From: Circinella minor
Taxonomy: Eukaryota; Mucoromycota; Mucoromycetes; Mucorales; Lichtheimiaceae
Reading direction: 5' to 3'
Length of the DNA stretch: 64,000 nucleotides
NCBI GenBank assembly: GCA_016758965.1
Contig: JAEPRB010000024.1
Location: 236,010 to 300,009 of the forward strand
The notes below the pieces were generated by a model. That model was given only the letters and a program-made list of their open reading frames with translations, ran no database searches and had not been told where the DNA came from. Of this stretch, positions 57,201-64,000 are shown in pieces. A program made the translations under genes and the position numbers. Within the stretch, counting starts at the first letter, position 1; each line of letters begins with the position of its first letter.

Positions 57201-59367
57201 GTTCCTTTTTAACAGAACTACTTTAACACCATATATGATTAATATTATATCATTAAACATTTTCATTTATCCGAGCGAATTGTTATTACATATTTTGTAA
57301 TTTTTTCATGAGTATTTGATATATTAACTCAAAAATTATTATACAGTTTGGAACACAGCTGTTACCTAGCGCAAAGCACCGCTTCGGGTTCGAGGGGGGG
57401 ACCCCTTGCGACGACGATGGCTAAATGACCCGAAGCGAAGTGTAAGGGCTCACTTAGTTGAGAGAAGTGAGATGAGACGGTTAGTAAACACTAAGATCTT
57501 TTAAAAATGCGCAAGCATCTTATGAAATAAAAAGTAATTTGGTATTTTTCTCGACAAAAACACATCCACGACTTAATGAATGGTTACATGAGGTCGTAAA
57601 AGTAGTACTGTATAAGTTATTATTTATCTCTGTTTAGCTATTACATTGTTTATAAAGTATAGAAATTAAAAAATAATACATTGTGTAGTACATACAAGTT
57701 ACATCAAAATCAAATATAGCAAATTTCCCCACGACAAGTTATATATGTAGTTTTACTTATTGTCAGCAGTACGTAGTGTCATTACAAACAAGCTTTCCTT
57801 CGTGATCAAATAGATTTACATGGTTTGCTGCTCTATGTTCAGAATAACTATCTAAATAATTGTCCTTTTTTTAATTATATTGTAATTTTACAGAATTCCA
57901 TATAGTAGTAAAAAGTTATTTCAAATAGATATTGATTAACAATAGCTTAACTGTTGAGAAAAGAAATAATAATTATGACTTATCACGCCTCAAAATAAAT
58001 TCTAGTATTCTACCTAGATCTTGAAATGTTATATGGCTGGTAAAATTTTTTATTATTTCTATGTAATGTCACTACATAACCTAAAGTGTAGATATACAAA
58101 ATAATGTTTTGTTTACATTGATAACAGTAAATAAAAACGAGAAAAATATCTTATGTATTTCTATTAATGTTGATTTTAAAATTGTATCTATTGAACTATA
58201 CATCATGAGTATAAAATATATTAATTTATTATCTAAAAGTAGCTACCATTTTTTGCATTTTTATATTTCGATGCTCGTGAAAGTTTATAGAAGTTGATCT
58301 AAATCCATTTACTTTCGTCCATGTATGATTCTCTCTCTTTTCTGTCTCTAAGTAAATTCGTGCAACTCAGTGTCTCGGACTTTTCACTCCATTTTTTTTT
58401 TTCCATGAATGTGAAATTTGAGGGTCTTCTTTTTCTACTTTTTATATTCTAGAAAATCCTTTTTCTTTTACAGACTTTGATGCTTCTTTTTTATTATTAA
58501 AGTAGGCATCCAGTAGTTTTAATCCCAGTTAATTTACTTGTCTTTGCCAGGAATAGTTACAAAACATTTGGTGTCAACTTATCATTATTATTACGTATTT
58601 TATTCCAATCTATCATTGAAGGAAGAAGAACGGGATTCTTTAATTGGTAAAAAAAATATATATGATGTAATACATACGACAACATCATACAAATACTGTA
58701 AAAAATTTTTCAATAAAAGTTGTAAGGTACGTACAGCGAATATTCGGAAGAACAATATACACTACTTACATCATACAATATGTACCAGCATCACATATTT
58801 TTTTTTGTTTGGTGTAACTGACAGCTACTCCAACTACTGCTCATTTTTGAAAAGTTTTAATTGTATTTAATCTCTATTCTTAGAGTTAAATGTGTATCCA
58901 ATAACAGATTATGGATGTTTGTTATGTTATCGACTATTAATGCGTAGCAACAAATAGCTGCATAATAACGTTTGCTTAACATTTCTTTTCGCGATTCTCC
59001 GACGATTCAAATAAGATTGGGGTTGATAATGGACAATGGTGTGAAAAATAATAATCAGCATTAAAGCAAAAAAAAAAAAAAGTTCTATTTACAACTTAAA
59101 TATAGTATATGTTCTTATTTCCACATGATTTTTATGTCAAATCCATGGAATTGTGTTTTATTCATTTAAAAATTAGATAAAACCATACAAGAAAGAAATT
59201 GTGATGTGTGTGTGAAAATGATAATGTGGTATACTAAAAATTAAAAACCAGCAACGCTTATTTTTGAACAGCATTAAGATTTAATAGAAGTAAAAATTCA
59301 AGGATGAGAACTTCTTTCTTTTTCTGTTTTTTTTTTTCTATTTGCTTTAAATCAATAATACTCGTTA
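51242..59367. other. Eight-kilobase gene desert
   Basis: No coding region or RNA gene is supported across 8.1 kb. Landmarks: purine/pyrimidine-rich and poly(T) tracts at 51.3-52.8 kb that probably include the cyclin 5' leader, a (CT)n run at about 52165-52186, a (TA)n run near 52247-52265, and a GC-rich hairpin at 57380-57437. Frames such as 54810-55052 and 58538-58870 are open but show no family motif or sensible splice context. The final 300 bp before 59368 should include the DAK1 promoter. Confidence 0.45.
57380..57437. repeat. GC-rich hairpin island in the desert
   Basis: CGCTTCGGGT (57380-57389) pairs perfectly with ACCCGAAGCG (57428-57437); inside, GGGG and CCCC runs can pair again. 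The island is far more GC-rich than its surroundings. The CTTCGCTTCGG word (complement, ending near 57440) is shared with 40.7 kb. Confidence 0.65.
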
Positions 59368-61835
59368 ATGACTACTGGAATATCCGGTGTGTATTAGAAA
59401 ATCATTATACATATTAACATATTTTATCAGAAAAGTATTTGTCTTATCATATATTACCATCTTTTTTTTTTCTCTTTAGCCAAACATCTTGTAAATGATT
59501 CAGAAAATGTAAGTAGCAATTAATAAAGTTCTATATAGTTTCATATGAAGATTATTAATAATTTTTTCTGTTCTCTTTTAGCTTGTTTCTGAAAGTATCC
59601 AAGGTTTATGTTATGCAAATCCTCATTTAAGATGGATTCCTTCTGAGCGTGGTAAGATTTTTCATTTTTTTTTCTTTATGGATGGCGGATATGTGTCTCA
59701 AATATATATATGGTTGCCTGTACACTTATATACCCAGTAAAAGATTAAATGTTATAACACCTATATAAATATATACATAATAGTTGTTTGTAGAGCAGAC
59801 GTAGAAAGTGTAGCTCAGAATCAAGTTACTCTCATTGCAGGTGGAGGTTCAGGTCATGAACCTGGTTTTGCAGGTTTCGTAGGCGAAGGAATGCTGACAG
59901 CCGCTGTTTGTGGTCATGTTTTTGCTTCTCCCTCATCCAGTCAAATCTTGACTGCCATTGAACGGGTTCAGTCACCTCATGGTACATTGGTCATTGTATT
60001 GAATTATACCGGCGATTGTTTAAATTTTGGACTAGCAGTGGAACGTGCCAAAGCGCGTGGGATTTTAGTGGATATGGTGATTGTTGGTGACGATGTAGCT
60101 ATTGAAAATAAAAGTCGCGTGGGACGTCGTGGTTTAGCTGGAACTATTGTTGCTGCAAAAGTTGCTGGTGCCATGGCAGCACAAAAGGGGTAAAAATTAA
60201 ATTATTAAACTATTATACTCATACTTTTTTTTTTTTTTTTTTTTGGATACTTATAATATCTGCATGAAAACTTTTATTCTTATTATCAGATCCACATTGG
60301 AACAAGTACGTCAAGCAGCAGAGTATGTGAATAAACATTCTGCTACGCTGGGAGTTGCACTTGATCATTGTCATGTACCTGGTTCTACCACTGTACAAAA
60401 ATTACCTGATGATCAAATTGAGCTTGGTTTGGGGATCCATAACGAGCCAGGGACTTCCAAGTTACCACCCTTATCAGCTAACGAGTTGGTACATAAAATG
60501 ATTACCCTGTTAACTAATCAAGAAGATCAAGGAAGAGCTTATCTGAAATTAAACCAAAAAAGTCCTGTTGTTGTGCTGGTTAATAATCTTGGCGGAATAT
60601 CTACTCTTGAATTAAATCTTATGGTCAAGGAGACTGTACAAGCTGTTATCCAGCAAAATTTGGAAATTAAACGTGTGCTTTCAGGTACCTTTTTAAGTAG
60701 TTTGAATATGCCTGGTGTTTCTATCACATTGTTACGATTACAGGATGATTCTCAAGAACAAAATCAATTGTTGGATCTACTTGATTATAATGTTCTGGTA
60801 CCTGGATGGCCACGTACTTCATCTGTATCTTTACCTTTTACGACGAGCATTGCTATGACTGACGAAAACAACAATAAAAAACAAGAAGCGAGTAATACTA
60901 CAAAAACAAGTGCTGATAATGGTAAAGATCAACAAAATACTAATAAAAAAAATGACATGATAATACACTTTTAAAAGAAAAATTAATTATCGAAAAATCT
61001 GTAGTGGATTCTCGGCTTCTGGAAAATGCAATTCGGGAAGCAGCCAAAAATGTTATTGAGGCTGAGCCTGAAGTGACATCGTTTGATACTATTCTTGGAG
61101 ATGGAGATTGTGGCATCACCCTGAAATCTGCAGCAACAGGTATGAGTAATAAAACGCAATGTTAGCTGCTAGCATGATGATAAAAAATGAAATTGAAAAG
61201 AAAGTTTAACTTGAGAGATGTATATATATATTTATAAATAGCAATTATTGAGGCTTTGCCTAAACTTCCATTGGATTCTGGGCATGGTACTATGCTTGCG
61301 TTAGCTGATATCATTGAACGTACTGTCGGTGGAACGTCATCTGCCATTTATTGCATCTTTCTTAGCGCATTGGGCGCTGGATTATCCAAGTATGGTAGTA
61401 GTAATGTTACAGAATGGGCTAAAGGTAACACTGCATTTCCTGTTTTTTTTTCCTCTTTTTTGAACTTTGTGATCACACATGTTATACAAGGTAATATTTA
61501 CCAATATTATTATGGCGATTAATAATCCTATTATTATTATAGCATCTTCTCATGCACTTGATGCATTGCAATCCTATACATCTGCTCGGGTAGGTGATCG
61601 TACTTTAATGGATAGTTTGATTCCATTCGTTCAAGTGCTTAGTAACACAAATAATATCGATGAAGCTACAAAAGCAGGGCGTCAAGGGGCCGAGTCTACT
61701 CGAACATTGCAAGCTCACATGGGGCGAGCATCCTATATTTCTACCGAAGATGTAAAACAAGCTGCATTACCTGATGCAGGTGCCTGGGGGCTTGCAGCAT
61801 TATTGGAAGGATTAAACTCGGGATTAAAAAAATAA
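59368..61835 (+). CDS. DAK1: Dihydroxyacetone kinase (Dak1 type, DhaK-DhaL fusion)
   Basis: Eight exons (59368-59386, 59480-59508, 59582-59651, 59784-60189, 60290-60921, 60978-61139, 61242-61424, 61543-61835) give 597 residues, the usual length. The DhaK domain shows [28 protein letters not shown] and LDHCHVPG, the last holding the histidine that binds dihydroxyacetone covalently. The DhaL domain shows [14 protein letters not shown], the Mg-ATP-binding Asp cluster, [14 protein letters not shown] and [11 protein letters not shown] with GRASYIST near the end. The enzyme phosphorylates dihydroxyacetone to DHAP with ATP, for glycerol use and detoxification. The 19-nt first exon (MTTGIS) was chosen because ATG, donor and phase all fit. 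The 56-bp intron 60922-60977 in the interdomain linker has a TACTAAT branch site. Confidence 0.94.
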
Positions 61836-62205
61836 TAATTTCACAATGGTAGTAATAATAAGAAACTTGTTAATAATGATGTTGCTTAGTTTTGAGCTAC
61901 TGTAGTTTTTTTTTATGAATGAATGTCGCTGATTATATTGTTATTTACGATCAAATTGAAAGTGAAAGGGGTGGATTCTCTTTTTTTTTTTTGGTAAAGG
62001 AAAAAGGGGAGAACTGTACAAAAGGGGAGTTATATTTGTGGGGTAAGAAAATCATGAATTATAATTATCATCAAATAAACAAACAAACAAAAAAATTAAT
62101 GGTATCATCAACAACATTAAATAAAGATAACCAAGAAAAAAAAAACCATTGCTTGTTTTTTTAAGGTTGAATCTCTATTGGTAAAAAGTTACCAACAATG
62201 ATGGT
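61836..62205. other. Convergent 3' region between DAK1 and the PAS-protein gene
   Basis: 370 bp with AT-rich sequence and A-runs, holding both 3' UTRs. The 81-codon frame at 61919-62164 is Lys-rich and unsupported. Confidence 0.5.
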
Positions 62206-63870
62206 CTATACATATTCATAATCATTAATCAGTTCTCTTATTAGTTTATACATATATAAAACAAATTGATCCCCCCTTTCTGTTTCATAATAATTCTTAT
62301 ATATTACCGGTCTAAAATAAATAAATAGTATAATGTCAGTATAATGAAAAAAAAAGATAATTTATATTATAATGGATAAAGGTTACTATATACTTACATA
62401 TTATATTTGTCGCGTCGAATTGTAAAGGAGAAACAAGAAGGCATTACAACACCTTTTGTTTGATGTTTTATTAAACACGAGGTTAATACTGCTTTTTGTT
62501 TTGGGTCGAATGCGATATTTCCATATTTCTATTGAATCCATCTGTGAGTCAAAAAATAAAAATAAAAGTGACAACATCCCCCCTTTAAAGAAACTCGGCA
62601 GTAGATAGATGATGAAAGATCATCTCAATAATCAATTATTCTTACCTCCCAATAATTTACTGTTGAATCTTCTTCCATTATCTCATAAATACAAAGTTTA
62701 CCCTGTTATTATTATTATTATAAAGGAGAAAAGTAATAATAAGAATTTTGGTATTGTTCGCGAATCATAACAAATAGCGCTAATAATTTATAACTTACAT
62801 CTCGAAGTTTCTCAACAGGTACGTCAATTAATGATGCAAATTCTTTATTACCCTTATATATTTCACCCGTTCTCCTCCATAAACATGCAGGTACTGCCAT
62901 TGCACTAAATACTCTGTCATAATCCTAAATAATATATAGATAAATAAAAAATTTAAAATGATATAATCTACATAGTGAATAGGATGAAAAAAAAAGTAAG
63001 AAAAAAGTATTTTACCAATAATAATCGTTCAAATGCTTCTTCAACTAATATTAAATCGACATCAGTTAAAGCTTGTGCCACATCTCGAAATGTAGGTCGA
63101 AAAGTCCCCATGACATTTAAAATTCGTTGTCGACTACTGGATGACATGCTGCACAACACAGACCAAAGAAAGAAGAATAATTTTTTTTAAGGAGAACAAC
63201 CCCGATTTTATAAATTAATATAATCAATTCCCTCAAATATGTTAAAGATAATATTTTCTTGATTATTAAAACTTACTGTTGATCCATGTAACGTTGTAAA
63301 CGAGCATAACCACTGACATAATTATATGGTTTCAAAAATCCAGCTTCATATTTAGCATTAATCACTTCATTTAATCGATCTTCTAATTTACCATCTTGTG
63401 GATCTGCTGCTGTAAGAAAAAATTTATCTTTACTAGACGTTACTGATGAACTTTTCGATGGTGATCGTTGTTGCTGTGGTGATGATGTTAATGAATTGGA
63501 ATTTGATGTCATGGTATTGGTTGTATGATTACTATTACTATTACTATTATTTAACATTTTATTATGTGTTGATGACATATCCTCCAAAAAATCACTATAG
63601 TTAAAAAAATATTACGTATTTGCGAAGTTTTTTTTTTGTTTGAATGTTAAATAAATAAATAAACAATCAATAACCGATCTCGACGATTCTTAAAAAAAAT
63701 GGCGCGTCCCCCTTCTTCTGTCCCCACCCCTCTTTCCAAGCATTAGAAAATGCTATTATTATTACACATCAAACAACTTACTTTATGACTGTTAATTCAT
63801 CACCCATAGAATCACTTGCAAATGTCAAAGCGAGTTTACCATTACTATTATTTAAATGATGATTCATCAT
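62206..63870 (-). CDS. ERT1: Ert1/AcuK-like PAS-domain regulator, N-terminus uncertain
   Basis: Exons 63870-63782, 63594-63277, 63148-63016, 62924-62799, 62702-62646, 62528-62398 and 62311-62206 join in frame to 319 residues. Conserved Ert1/AcuK pieces are VINAKYEAGFLKPYNYVSGYARLQRYM, RQRILNVMGTFRPTFRDVAQ, LTDVDLILVEEAFERLLLDYDRVF, then the PAS domain: PACLWRRTGEIYKGNKEFASL, KLCIYEIMEEDSTVNYWEK, VLTSCLIKH and FTIRRDKYNIPVI. The family regulates gluconeogenesis and use of non-fermentable carbon. It normally has an N-terminal Zn2Cys6 cluster, which is not visible here and may lie beyond 64000. The last exon was kept because its acceptor restores IPVI, as in the family; without it the protein would end at 62394. 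Confidence 0.72.
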
Positions 63871-64000
63871 ATTAGTCGTAATTCACCTATAAAATAATGT
63901 TAAAGTAATCAAATAAAAAGAATAATAATAATAATAATAATAATAATTTTCTTTACCTCTTGCTAAATTCCATTGCCATAATAATTTTCGACCACTGTGA
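63867..64000 (-). other. Possible upstream exons ending over the PAS-gene start
   Basis: At the right edge a minus-strand frame reads HSGRKLLWQWNLARG up to a GTAAAG donor (exon end 63957). Joining it to an acceptor before 63886 gives ELRLI and a TGA at 63869-63867. That stop overlaps the ATG at 63870. This is either the end of an upstream gene or, more likely, the N-terminal part of the same protein with an unresolved join. Confidence 0.4.

Noticed and set aside
57380..57440. tRNA-like GGGTTCGAG motif
   Set aside because: No A box, acceptor stem or cloverleaf can be built around it; it is part of a simple hairpin.
60890..60974. Frameshift in dihydroxyacetone kinase
   Set aside because: A 56-bp intron with GT donor, TACTAAT branch site and AG acceptor restores the frame, so the gene is intact.

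Overview
The window looks like chromosomal DNA of an early-diverging filamentous fungus, most likely Mucoromycota (Mucorales-like). It is very AT-rich, full of homopolymers and microsatellites, and its genes carry many short GT-AG introns (about 50-180 bp, donors near GTAAGT). The products are fungal: an Srp1-type SR protein, Snx4/Atg24, an Spt23/Mga2 factor, a Pho85-type cyclin, Dak1 and an Ert1-like PAS regulator. All exon joins given here were checked by hand for frame and splice sites. Family names come from recognised motifs, not from searches.

Layout. 1-2122 (minus): 3'-incomplete Tribbles-like kinase-fold gene. 2.1-6.5 kb: gene-poor, with a 726-bp pogo/Tigger-like non-autonomous transposon. 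6.5-17.2 kb: the densest block, holding zf-HIT protein (ZNHIT2-like, minus), SR splicing factor (plus, divergent from it), peroxisomal-type alpha/beta hydrolase ending in AKL, alpha-arrestin, a second alpha/beta hydrolase, and a single-pass membrane protein (the last four all minus). 17.2-31.6 kb: accessory region with a hAT-type element, a broken nine-exon gene carrying two inverted copies of one small TA-flanked MITE inside coding exons, a 458-bp MITE, a decayed KDZ transposase, a second broken gene and one arm of a direct repeat. 31.6-34.4 kb: SNX4 (11 exons). 34.4-44.2 kb: more accessory debris, with two further relatives of the broken genes, an AT-hook pseudogene and the second direct-repeat arm. 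44.4-51.2 kb: Mga2/Spt23-like factor (plus) and a Pho85-type cyclin (minus), convergent. 51.2-59.4 kb: 8-kb stretch with no gene I can support. 59.4-63.9 kb: dihydroxyacetone kinase (plus), convergent with an Ert1/AcuK-like PAS protein (minus).

The housekeeping genes are intact and have no shared operon logic. ZNHIT2-like and the SR factor, both tied to splicing, share a 197-bp divergent promoter. The main novelty is a mosaic gene family in the 21-41 kb debris. At least four partial or broken copies share different intron-containing blocks, some nearly identical at DNA level. One block carries a PD...EVK motif like a PD-(D/E)XK nuclease core. In the most complete copy, removing the two MITEs plus one TA each restores the reading frame and the splice phases exactly.
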